Of a DNA stretch of 64,000 nt, positions 14,001-24,069 are shown one piece after another. Each line of letters starts with the position of its first letter. The stretch's first letter is position 1. A program made the position numbers and the translations under genes. The notes under the pieces are model-generated. The model saw nothing but the letters and a program-made list of their open reading frames with translations. It made no database searches and was not told the origin of the DNA. This DNA comes from Amaranthus tricolor. Lineage: Eukaryota; Streptophyta; Magnoliopsida; Caryophyllales; Amaranthaceae. The stretch spans positions 10,820,311-10,884,310 of the forward strand of contig NC_080059.1 of NCBI RefSeq assembly GCF_026212465.1, in the 5' to 3' direction.

Positions 14001-14365
14001 TAGCCTGATTTTTTTTTATTTTGTCTATGATTTTAAGTTGCTTACTAAGATTCATTTGGCATGATGCAGTCTATTGACCACAGTGTACATCTGACAAGTG
14101 ATGCGAAGGTACAAATTTGTCTTGATATATCACTAGAATCTTGAGAACTAAATTGGAATTGTGAAGTATTTTGCGCAATATTTGGATCACTTGGATGACT
14201 TGAGAAATGAGAATGGGTTTTATTTTGTTCTTACAGCATCCAAGGTCAATAACACCATGCAAGTGGAATGGACAGAAGCGACCTTGTTATCTTTTCGCGC
14301 GAAAGTTTTATCCCGACACTCTAGAAAAGTTGATCAATCTCTTCTCCAACTATGCAGTAGTATAG
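8072..14365 (+). CDS. Core-2/I-branching (GT14, DUF266) glycosyltransferase-like protein
   Basis: Spliced model, 376 aa: exons 8072-8404, 9645-9743, 10202-10302, 10414-10485, 11046-11136, 11959-12039, 13717-13779, 13865-13987, 14070-14108 and 14237-14365, all with GT-AG introns in matching phase. Residues 14-32 form one transmembrane anchor after a basic N-terminus, the type II topology of Golgi glycosyltransferases. Family hallmarks follow: AFMFLTPGSLPFERLW, FVHASREKP, HFVLLSDSCIPLHNFDY, MKRQHA, CYADEHYLPT, NWSVTYVDWS and KRPCYLFARKF near the C-terminus. Length fits the plant DUF266 family (rice BC10 is a member), inferred to transfer GlcNAc-type sugars to glycoproteins; the substrate is unknown. 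The last exon must be read in the frame that gives KRPCYLFARKF and stops at 14365; a longer overlapping frame (to 14394) is a shadow. Introns hold a foldback element, a G tract and purine/pyrimidine tracts. Confidence 0.9.
8650..9070. mobile_element. Foldback (palindromic) MITE-like element in intron
   Basis: The two halves are inverted repeats. CCAAAAGTAAGCGTGAAAAT at about 8723 is mirrored by ATTTTCACGCTTACTTTTGG at about 8997-9016. The interior holds nested palindromes built on AGTTGTTCGCAGTTA and TAACTGC (8800-8952). The whole unit could fold into one long hairpin. Flanking arms are A-rich and diverged, so the outer borders are approximate. It sits in the intron 8405-9644 of the glycosyltransferase-like gene. 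Confidence 0.7.
9209..9244. repeat. Poly-G tract after a short (GT)n
   Basis: GTGTGTGTGC is followed by about 20 G, one T, a second run of about 12 G and a T. It is intronic, strongly G-quadruplex prone, and prone to length errors in sequencing. Confidence 0.9.
12290..12575. repeat. Alternating polypyrimidine and polypurine tracts in intron
   Basis: A C/T-rich block with CCCTCCCT runs (12295-12370) is followed by an A/G-rich block (12400-12450) and another C/T-rich block (12480-12575). The arms are partly complementary. They lie in the long intron 12040-13716. The ORFs here are low-complexity shadows. Confidence 0.6.
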
Positions 14366-15960
14366 CGAGTGAACTTTATTCTTTGGTTGATTGAAATAGT
14401 CGACTTATTTTTGTTACATAACTATTAGAATGCAGCGAGGCTTTAGCGAAGAACAAACATCAGAGAATCTTCTGTACACAGCCACAGCTGTTGCAATGTT
14501 CTGAAATGTTCGTGATTGGTTGAACTATCCGCAATTCAGCATTGCGTTGACTAGGCAAGGAATCGAGGGCTTGTTTTGCCTCGTAGGCCAACTAATTTGC
14601 AATCCCTTCTGTCTACCTTTAGGTTACTTCCTTTTTTGTTTGAGCATTCTTAACTGTGATACTTTTGGGCGCAATATGAAATTAGGCTTGGTTTAATACG
14701 AGTATTTATATACTCCATCCTCCTAGTACAAACAATTTCACTGTTTTGGGTGCATTTTTCGACGGTGTATCCAAGCAATACGCAGCTTTCACTTTGCTGA
14801 TCAAACTTATCCAAGAGAAGTTGGTAATAAAAAAAACTCAGGTTTTCAATAAGGGTTCTTGAAGCTATGCCTTATTTGGGTGAAATGAAACACTTGATCA
14901 AGGTAGAAAGCAGTAGTAGCTTGTAAATGAACTTCTATGATTTTGTGGCAGGAATATCATGAAATCATGATAGTTTTTAGATGTGAAACACTTGTAATAC
15001 TCCACTCTATTATTTTGTGGTACCATCAACTTCTTATCATAGAAGTATCATTTATTGGTGTGATAAATTCTTGCATAGATATATCGTAGAAATATCATTT
15101 ATTGGTGTGATGATACTTATAGATATATCATAGGAGTATCATTTATTCGTTTGTTGGTAATTTGGTGTGATAACTCTTGCAGATATTTTATCAATGGAAA
15201 TACTCCCTCCAATTCAGACTAAATTTTTCATTGCTTGTACATTATTAGCTCTTTATTACTTGAGCAAGCTACATGTCTAGAATTTGTCTTCAAACTACAA
15301 GAACTTTCAGCTGCTTTTTGCATCACTCTTCGGGTTCGTAGAAGATTCCACAAAAATCAGTCGTCCTTGGACTATCTGCATTCCAAAGAAAAGAAGAGAA
15401 AAAACTTGCCTCAGAGCTCAGAAATCGTAAACAAACTTCGCTTCTTGGTTGGTAACTTGGTACGCGGGAAAACTCAAGATTAACACAGTACGACTACTCA
15501 ATTTACTGAATCTGGAAAAAGAACACAAAGCAGTCTTTCGAGAACCTAACCATTAACGACTTCCATCTATAATTAGACCTTAAATTGTGACAACACAATA
15601 AACCCACAAATACTGGGTGGGGAGAGAACACATGGCATGCAGCTACTACAGAAGTGATACAATGTATGTTACAATAAAGAAGAATTTCATATACAAACGA
15701 CTATAGCCCACAGCTTATCATATACAAACCCCAAAATCTAATAAAGAAGAATAATACAGGTTATATAATGTATGTTACAATAGAAGAGGTATCCATTGTA
15801 GTCTTTAAGACCATAAACCTAAAGGCTATTAGTGACTGTGCCTGCAGTGATTATCAATTGGGATGACGCATATAGCCCACAGCATCCTATTGTTTAACTT
15901 ATAATATCAAAAACAACCTAGTGAGATTATTCTGGCATTAATCTTGTAGCCTACACCATT
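14366..15960. other. 3' flank of the GT14-like gene; no further gene seen
   Basis: The first few hundred bases are probably 3' UTR. A stretch of short direct repeats built on ATCATTTATTGGTGTGAT lies at about 15045-15145. A single Stowaway-like end (TACTCCCTCCAATTCAGAC) lies at about 15198 without a visible partner. An 82-codon ORF at 15235-15483 resembles nothing I know and is not called. Confidence 0.5.
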
Positions 15961-15964
15961 GTGC

Positions 15965-16165
15965 AAAAAAGTGGTAACGCTCGCGATCGCGGTAATGGAA
16001 CGGTAAAGTAATGCTTAAATTTCGGCCATTAGCAAGAGATATCCCTTAATAAATCCAAAACACGGTTTTCTGAACCTTTACGACGCGGTAAATATCATTT
16101 TTTTCCGAAAAACCTCACTACGCGGTTGATGTGATGCATGCGGCCTTGCTTTTTCACAATGTCTG
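15965..16165. repeat. Dispersed repeat, copy A of a diverged pair
   Basis: It shares an ordered series of blocks with 17145-17365: GTGCAAAAA, GCGATC, GGAACGGT, GAGATATCCCTT, ATCCAAAACACGG and a final CCTTG-TTTTTCACAA. Both copies are on the same strand. I do not recognise the family. Confidence 0.55.
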
Positions 16166-17144
16166 ACCCCATAAGTTAGAATCAAGGCGTCAACATTGAC
16201 ATTATTGTGTCTTTCATTCATTGGACTAACTCTATAGTATTTGGGTACTAGTGAAAGTCTTGGTGAGAGAGGATTGATGGGTTGCAAAAAGTGGATGAGT
16301 GTCATTTTTTTGATGTGCTTTGCTTGCATATTTCATCATAGGCAAGTTTTATATTTTTGCAGTTAGTTGACAGAGTAGTCAATGCTACTAAACAACACCA
16401 TACTATCATTTGTGTCATGAAAAACATTTCCGTATACATCTATTTTGTTTCCACTAACTTCACCAGCTTAAAGGATAAAAACTCAAATGAAGAAATGCAA
16501 CATAAGGTTGGATTTGTAGTCATAGAAAAAAATCATAGGAGAATCGGCTGCTTTGGTTTGGGAATATGCAATGTGAGCTACTTGATTTGTCGTCACATGT
16601 AAAATCATAGGAAAGGTTAATAATTAGTGCTGAAGATCAGAGATATGCACCCAATACTAAGAACATGCATACTGTGTGTGGTGACCAACAGAAGCATCAT
16701 GGTGAAGCTATGTAAAATCTTCTAGAAAGGGTTTTGTAGCCTGCAAAATCTAATTATGAAAGTACAAGACATAAATATATTAGACGCCAAATATAAGGGT
16801 ATACGAAAAAGATTGCTTAATTACAAGCAATAAAAATTTGGGGTTGTTTGGTTGGGAGTAATCAAGAAACCAAAGAAAATGGCCCTATTAAATTCCTTTT
16901 GTTGGTTTTTGCATGTTTTGCTATTCCTTTTTACCTATATTGATGAACAGAGAATCCCCTTCTTCCTCATTCTCCCCTCCCCAAGGGCCTGCATTCTGCA
17001 TTTTCCTCTAAACGTCTGTGACCTCCCCTTAACAATTTACCCTTACCATAACTAGAACCCTCATCCACCACCACTACAAGATTGAATTCTTCAAACTAAC
17101 GCAGAAATAGAAGTGTAACTACCACCCATGACCATAGTGCAAAA
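16166..17144. other. No gene seen
   Basis: Short ORFs in several frames lack recognisable motifs. Nothing else stands out between the two repeat copies. Confidence 0.4.
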
Positions 17145-17365
17145 ATATGGCAATAGTTGCGATCACAGTGAAGGAACGGTGATGCAGTAACGACAGTGAT
17201 GTGGTTATCATAACGCCTAAACAATCAAAAGCATGAGATATCCCTTGATACAATCCAAAACACGGTACAGCAAGGGAAATATCTGTTTGTTTTTTGAAAA
17301 GCCTTTACAATGTGATCGTTATGGTGCAATGCTGCCTTGTTTTTCCACAAAGCCCATGACATGAT
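17145..17365. repeat. Dispersed repeat, copy B of a diverged pair
   Basis: Counterpart of 15965-16165 with the same block order (GCGATC-like, GGAACGGTGATG, GAGATATCCCTTG, ATCCAAAACACGGTA, TTTTTCCACAA). The spacing of about 1.18 kb suggests a segmental duplication or two insertions of one element. Confidence 0.55.
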
Positions 17366-17844
17366 AGTAGTTGATTCTCTATTGGGAACCACAGCAGAGA
17401 AAAATACGATATAATGCCCAAAGACTCGCCTCCATCATTACCATAATTAACATTTTTTATCAAAGTTGATTGTTAGAGTATGTGATGGTGGAATTTGTGG
17501 TTTCAAAATTCAACTCTACAACCTGGATCTGAAATTTTTAGTCTTGCAAATCATAGTCTGATTCAGAGTAGGTAATTTGGAAACAGAAAATGCTAAGAAG
17601 GCTGGGCAAGGAGTTGTATAGTTTTTTTGGTAATATTCTAGAAGGTGGCACTGAGTGTGGCTGACATGTTTCACAATAAACAGGTAAAGTGGGGAAGAAG
17701 GGTGGTGGCTTGTTTCCACAGAAATCAAATATATATATGCATCTCCTTTTCTTGTTTTATTTCCATAGAAATCAAACATATATATGCATACGGTAAACTA
17801 TGCTAAAATATACCATTCAAGATCAAGGGCAAGGAGAAAATTGG

Positions 17845-17925
17845 GTCTTGTCTCAGTTGGTACAAGTATCATCTTTTCCAAGCAAGGTCCGGGGATCGAA
17901 TCTCACCCAACTCTCTGCTATGACT
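17845..17925 (+). mobile_element. SINE-like head with Pol III A and B boxes
   Basis: TGTCTCAGTTGGTACAAG resembles a tRNA-type A box, and about 35 bp later GGTCCGGGGATCGAATCTC resembles a B box (GGTTCGAATCC type). The promoter spacing is that of tRNA-derived plant SINEs. The expected 3' body is missing because an LTR-like sequence starts at 17926. Confidence 0.5.
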
Positions 17926-18242
17926 TGATATTTGGGAATAACGAAGGGGTAATTAGGTAATTACAATATTAGGAGTAACTTGGGGAATGAGTTAGTTTTA
18001 AGTGGTAGTTCTTATAAATAAGAGGAATTAGAGGCTCATTAGTATAAGAATATTGTTAAGAAAATTGTGAGTGAGTTTATACTCATTTTAGGAGACCTCA
18101 AGCTTCTCGAATTGCTTGATCTATCTTTCGTTATTTTAAAATCTTCCTTTAATCATCAATTTAATAGTATAATCTCTCTTTTTGTCCTTTTAATTTTTCA
18201 ATTTCAATTTTACTGTTTTAGTGAATTAATCGGTTCATAACA
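17926..18242 (+). mobile_element. LTR-like sequence
   Basis: It runs from TGATATTTGGGAATAACG to CGGTTCATAACA. It carries a TATA box (TATAAATAAGAGG, about 18015-18027) and a downstream transcribed-leader-like region, the layout of a short plant LTR. No primer-binding site follows, so it is a solo or truncated copy. No matching target duplication is visible. Confidence 0.45.
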
Positions 18243-19247
18243 CTCCCCTTCCTTCAGCATACTCTATAATCCCAAAAAAGGGAAAGACATCATATAAATT
18301 TGGAAAAATTCCCTAGAACAATTCAATCTTTTTTTGATTTTCTAAGAATAATCTCAACTTTTGATTGACCCTAAATAATTCCGACCTTTAGGGTTACTTA
18401 CCCATCAACACAGTTAACTTATTGGTAACTGGTATTAGTAGGTCAACATTCATTGCCACTCAATGCTTCTTCTCTATCCTTCCTTCCGCCTTCATCAAAG
18501 CCATTTGAAGCTCTATTATTGTCTTCCTTCTTTATCCTTTGACTATATTTAATCTAGTTAAAATTCTGACTTTTAATTGATTTTTTTCGTTCCTTTATCT
18601 CCTGATCTTGGCAAATAAAATATTTCTGTTTGTGGCATTGTAGTCCAGCTCCTGCCATGATGCAGCCTTGGATCACTGACCATCAGCTCTAGCCCCTTAG
18701 CTCTCAGTTTCTTCCATGTATGTCTTACCCAGGATAACCTATGATTCTGCCACCAGGTTAAACATCACAGATGCCTCCTAGAAGCCCATTCCCTTATATA
18801 CTTCCCTTAGGACAATTTCCTCTCTGTTTGCTCTTATTTAAATAATAGGCTAGATATGATCTTGAACTAGTTATTAGGAAGAGACATTGGTTGTGGTGAT
18901 ATATTTAGAGGATTTGCAAACAAGTAATGAGTATATTGATAGGGTATATTCTGTCAAGGAGGTTGTAACTTCCTCTTATCATTAACACACTTTAGTTGAA
19001 TATCAAATGAGCAATTGACGGAAAGAATCAGACAGATTCTATTAGCAAACTTTTAACTTGATTCTATCTTGGGATGTGGCTATTGAATTTTAGGTGGAGA
19101 AAATTGTTAGAATCTATCTTTGTAACTAAATTGAATTGCAACTTGAGGAAGAAGATGAGAAAGGCTTGATTTCAGTTCATGGGATTGATAAGGAAGAAGA
19201 TGAGACCCGTAAACTAAATTGAATGGTTAAAACTAATTAATCATATA
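18243..19247. other. Intergenic; possible Pro-rich coding relic at 18650-18815
   Basis: In one frame 18650-18815 reads as proline- and methionine-rich protein (for example QMPPRSPFPYILPL) interrupted by three stop codons, suggesting a decayed exon of an unidentified gene. The rest shows no coding or repeat signal that I can name. Confidence 0.3.
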
Positions 19248-19503
19248 CTCCTTCCTATTCACCATTATTGTTTCATTTGATTTCTGATACTATTCATCGA
19301 TGACTTTTAATTTGTATTTTATTCTTAATTATAAGTTAAAACATAGTCTAGTGGAATCTTGTTTGATTTGTTTCGACGTAATTTTATTAACATCAACAAT
19401 TTTTTATTTTTAATTATACACAATTTGAGGTAGTTATGATTGCATAAATGCATGGAGAAACGTGCAAAAATCAAATAGGACAATAACATCGAACAGGAGA
19501 GAG
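19248..19503. mobile_element. Stowaway-like MITE
   Basis: TA-CTCCTTCCTATTC on the left and GAACAGGAGAGAG-TA on the right. The interior contains AATCTTGTTTGATTTGTTT and related blocks shared with the MITE at 5941-6447. About 256 bp. Confidence 0.6.
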
Positions 19504-20747
19504 TACAAGTTAAAAAATATAAAGATAAGAGAAAAAAAAATATCTGGTGACAAGCTAACAGTTTTGTAGGGTATGTGACCCTAAAGGTTGGATTCCAGCT
19601 AACTAATCTTTCTCCAAAGTCATGTAATTTTTGAATTTCCTGGTTATCTCTCTCGGTGACTCTCCCACTATCTAAACCCCTGATATTTCTACTTTTTCAG
19701 CAATGCAACAATGCTTGAAAACTTTTTAACCACCCACCCACCATTTGATGGACCTGTAGTTTCAGTACATCAAAGGTTAAATGAAAGAGTATTGTTGTGG
19801 ATCAATCTTCCACAGAAGCCAACTTTATAACAATCTATCTACAATTTCCATCAAAACTGGATAGCCATATGATTACGAAAAACCTAGTCATAATCAAGCC
19901 CTTGAGATCTTTTGAAATCTTCACTACTTTCCGTTTTCCAATTGACCAGGATGCACATCTTGGCTCTATCACTTCTTTATAAAAGACAGAAACAATATCC
20001 CATCGGGTATCAACATTCCAGAACCATGTGATAATATAAAACAGCCAAACAAATTTAGAAACGCCCCAAACACATTAGCTGGTAACTAGAAACGCCTAAT
20101 GCTATTCAAATATGTAAAGCACTCTTTTGGAACATATTTTGAAACACTTGCAACCAATGCACATTTATAACTCAATGTCTTTTGAAGTAAAAAGATCGTT
20201 GTGACTATGCTGCACGCATTTCAATAACATACTAACAATTTTCCCAAGTTTTATAAGCCCATGTTGCAGTCCTATGCAATGCAAGCCATAAGAGCATATT
20301 CTTCCATCAAAATGTGGACCAAGATGAGAAAACAAGATGGAAAAATGAACCGATCAAACAAGTGGGAGATATGATACTCAAGAGTAATTTTGTAAGACAC
20401 CATTTTCAACAGAGTTTGCAGTTATCAACAAAGCTTGGATTGCAAAGCGTACCCTAACCAACAAATCTCGAATGCTCAAAACAAAATATAAACCAAAAAA
20501 AGAGAATGAGTGTTGAAGCACTTCAATTCAAAGTGAGGAAAAATTTCATGGGATATTGAACTCTTAGTTTTCTGCATCTTTTTACCCAGTAGCCATGTTA
20601 TAGTATTATGCTAACAAAACCATTGTCCCCACCCCACCTCTGCTACCATAGAACATACTGCTAATCATAGAATACAAGTATGAGAGTAACAAATAAATAA
20701 ACAAAGGGGAAGCCGGAGAGAATAGCAAGAACGGGAGAGAAACACAC
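19504..20747. other. No gene seen; expected 3' exons of the RRM gene not found
   Basis: I looked on the - strand for the rest of the RRM (RNP2-distal strand beta4 and C-terminus) of the gene at 20748-21052 and did not find it. Short ORFs here have no recognisable content. Confidence 0.4.
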
Positions 20748-21052
20748 CTTGCCATTCAAAGCCTTAATAGCATTTTGTGCCTCAACTTCTGTCTCAAATG
20801 TCACAAAGCCAAACCCCTTCGTCCTTCCTGTCCTCTTATCCATTATCAACCTAGCTATAAAAGCAAACCACAATTGATCCACATTATTGCCCTAATGTGT
20901 CAACTGTAATCCTGCATAGCAGAATAATAGGCCCAACAAACAGAATATGAGGTGCTCAGTGTAATATAGGGGCTAAAATATACCTTCTTTAACCTTGCCA
21001 AATGGAGAAAACATCTTCTTAAATTCATCACGTTTTGTGTAAAATGACAGCC
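20748..21052 (-). CDS. RRM-type RNA-binding protein, two internal exons only
   Basis: Two - strand exons, 21052-20984 and 20854-20748, join in phase to encode most of one RNA-recognition motif. It reads LSFYTKRDEFKKMFSPFGKV, then the RNP1-like KGFGFVTF inside RLIMDKRTGRTKGFGFVTF, ending at ALNGK with a GT donor (GTGTGT). The acceptor of the first exon (ATTAG) splits a GG-starting codon, so an upstream exon should carry the RNP2 strand. The layout resembles small organelle or glycine-rich single-RRM proteins of plants. Neither the first exon nor the one after NGK was found nearby, so this is a gene with long introns or a fragment. The RRM call is firm; the subfamily is not. Confidence 0.75.
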
Positions 21053-22811
21053 CTAATCATCATTTACCCAAAAAAAAGCCCAAACAAAATAATGTCAAAC
21101 ATTGTATCATCAAAATTCACAATCTATGTGGCCATTTTAGTATCTTACTGTAGACAAAAAGCTCTGAACTATATCGGACAGTTAAACATTGAGGCTTTAA
21201 CAGTGTCAAGCTTCGAAATCTTGTTGCTAGTCTCATCATTTTTAACTCAAATGATCTGCATCAAATTTGGGAAACTTGCATTAAAATTAATTGCTACAGA
21301 TTTATCAAATAAATGAATCATAAAGCACAAATTCCCTGCATCAAATTGCACATTTTCGTTAATTATTTACAGAAATACAACTCAAAAACAAAATTGGGTA
21401 GACATGGGTTTTATCGAAATTGACAAGACTTTGCGTTGATAATCATTTTGTAAAAGAGCAGAACAAATTTCATTACAACAAATCAAGATTGAAGATGAAA
21501 AGTTACAGTAATGGTATCAAAATATCAATACAAATGACAAGAACAGAGAGAGAGAAATATAATTGATAATTGACCTATGCACTTACTGGGAGATTGGTTC
21601 ATATTTAATCTAATGGTTCATATTAATGTCTCATTAGTCAATCGGACTAAGTAACCTTTTTATTGGATAATACTTATTGTTTCGTAGCTTTCCCCCTCCC
21701 CACGACCTACCCTTATAATAAAAAAAAAATATTGCATTAGTGTTCTAACCCATAGGACATGCTAGGGGTGTTCAAATCCAGATACCGAATTGATTTGGAT
21801 CGGAAATCAGAATACTTGGTTTTTCAGATAGTAAAAACATGATTTGATTCTGATCCAAACAATCAGATATCTAATTCGGATCGGATACCTGATATCAGGT
21901 TTTAAAATTCTTATATTATTTTTGCTTATAAAAAAAACTTGCACTTTTGTACACATAAATATTTAAGCTCACTTCGTTTTTTCCTTTAACCAAGTTTATT
22001 TTAGAAAGTTTAAAAACATTATTTTTGGAATATGATAGGATTTTAAAAGTCTAAACTAAATAACAATAGATTAGTTATACAACTTGGTAGTAGTTGAATA
22101 TTGTAAATATTAGTACATTCAACAACGTAAACAAAGTTTTATATATATTATTTGTTTATATCTAATCATAACTCAAGAACAATATTCGCTTTCTTCAGTC
22201 CTTTATTCACATCTTGAATTAATGAATTCAATTCTTTGATGATACTGACATACTTATTTAGTTGATTATATTCTTTTTATAATCAAGTCTTTGGTATTTA
22301 AACTATTACCTCCCACATTCTAATTCACCCAATACCCTTCATCTCAAGTATGTTTTCTTGATTCAATGTTTCTTTTGATCTTTTTTCATTTCACATACAA
22401 CCAAAAATCTCATGTACATGCTTGTAAACAAAGCAATACTTATGAACAAGTATGCATCACCTTTATTTAGTTTGGACACTTGAAATATAATTCGTAATCA
22501 TTTTATACAGCTTAACATCATTTAATTCTACTTAATTTATAGCAGTATATCAAGAAGATACGTAATTTTAATAGTCTCTACATATACTTTTTCATACCAT
22601 TTCCACACAACTCACACCTTGATACCCAAATTCCTTTTCATGTTCAATCTCTCTAATAAAGCCCAAATTAAATTTAAACTAACTAACCTAATTTTGTTCA
22701 TACATTTCCAAATGTCATTATAGTCCCTTCTCATATACGACATTGAATTTATACAATTCACAATCAACTCACCACATTTATTAATATTTAAGTCATAGTA
22801 TTAGTTTTATA
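21053..22811. other. No gene seen; hAT-like fragment at about 21764-21900
   Basis: GCTAGGGGTGTTCAAATCC followed by GATC-rich 'GGATCGGATACC' style sequence resembles the start of plant hAT-type repeats, but no right end is visible. The remainder is AT-rich. The upstream exon of the RRM gene may be here but I could not see it. Confidence 0.35.
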
Positions 22812-23103
22812 CTTCCTTCATCCTGAAATACTCGCCACATACTCGCCACATAACGGTTTTTGACACTATTTATAGCTTATTTTATATATTGCGGCTAATG
22901 TGTAAGAAAAAATATAGTCAAGTGCGATCTTGTTTGAATCGTCTAATCGCATAAGTTTTTATAATTTTTAAATGTGTATAGTTCAACATATAAATGATCA
23001 AAATAACACATTGCATAATTCTTGAGTTGAGAGAATTTACTGATTTAGGTAATAAAACAAGAAAAGGGCATAAATTTAATAAACCCTAATTAATAAAGGA
23101 TGA
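22812..23103. mobile_element. Probable Stowaway-like MITE
   Basis: Left end TA-CTTCCTTCATCCTG, interior AGTCAAGTGCGATCTTGTTTG typical of the family in this window, and a weak right end near AAAGGATGAG-TA. The right border is uncertain. Confidence 0.4.
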
Positions 23104-23269
23104 GTAAATTGAAGTATGACTAATCGTCTTGAAAATAAAATAACATAGTAGAGGGATGAGAAATTGGTAATAGATTGATTAAAATAAGAGAATTACAAAG
23201 AAAGCGTACCACTTTGGATTGGAGAATCATAAAATTAATAGATTAGAATAAAGTTGCATAATTCTAATT

Positions 23270-23620
23270 CTTCGTCACTATCATTCTTACTATTCGAACA
23301 AATTAGAGACTTTGAGTTTCCTCTCTTTTGATTAATAATGGAAATTGGAGGACATGAGAGGGAGAAGCTATGGAAGTGAATGAGGGAGCAACTAACCTGT
23401 CTGTGGTGGCAGTGGCAGCAGGGCGGGTAGCTGGCTGGCGGCACACAGTGCTGGGCGAGTAGGGGCAGCTTTTTCACGGTGGCTGGTGAAGGGTGTCGGA
23501 TCTGGCGATGGGAGATGGTCGGGTTTGGTGATTTGGTTGGCGAGAGGGCAATGGGTTTTGGGGTTTTTGGGTTCAGTAAATAGAATGGATTTTGAATGGG
23601 GATGATAAATAGGAACACAA
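23270..23620 (-). other. Possible 5' exon of an unknown - strand gene
   Basis: This segment is much richer in G+C than its flanks. It is open on the - strand as a Ser/Pro-rich reading (about 127 codons) with a donor-like GACAG-GTTAG near 23393. It could be the first exon or 5' UTR of the RRM gene at 20748-21052 or an unrelated leader. No motif is recognised. Confidence 0.25.
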
Positions 23621-23689
23621 ATACTTGTCTAATTCATGTTAATTTAAAAAAAACTTGCGCGTCTAAAATAGAAGGTGAAAAGTTACATA

Positions 23690-24045
23690 ATATATTTGGG
23701 ATATTTGGGGTTATAATAATATTTATTTAGAATTATAACATAATATATTAGGTGTTATATCAGCATATATTTAGAGGTTGTAACATAATTTATTTGGGGT
23801 TATAACATAATATATTTGAAGTTATAACAATATACTTCTATATATTTGAGGTAATAACATAATATATATTGGGTTATAACAATATATATTTGTGGTTATA
23901 ACATAATATATTTGGGGTTATAACATAATATATTTAGAGTTGTAACAATATATATTTGAGGTTATAATATAATATATCGGTTTATAACAACATATATTTG
24001 GCGTTATAACATAATATATTTGGTGTTATAAAAAAATTATACCCT
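23690..24045. repeat. AT-rich minisatellite, about 22-24 bp unit
   Basis: Repeats of the form TATTTGGGGTTATAACATAATA, with variants (TTTGAGG, TTTGTGG, AACAATATATA), fill the stretch. It abuts the 3' side of the TNP2 pseudogene. Confidence 0.85.
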
Positions 24046-24069
24046 CAAACACAGACCATTATATACCCA

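Noticed and set aside
14161..14394. 77-codon ORF over the last GT14 exon (frame with KVNNTMQVEWTEATLL)
   Set aside because: The exon spliced at 14237 in phase gives the conserved KRPCYLFARKF C-terminus and a stop at 14365; this frame is a shadow.
20661..20882. RRM reading extended to a Met at 20882 and past 20748
   Set aside because: The upstream residues are intron (acceptor at 20855-20856), and the downstream residues follow a GT donor at 20747.
23690..24045. Possible CRISPR-like array
   Set aside because: Units are contiguous and variable with no unique spacers, and the DNA is plant nuclear; it is a minisatellite.
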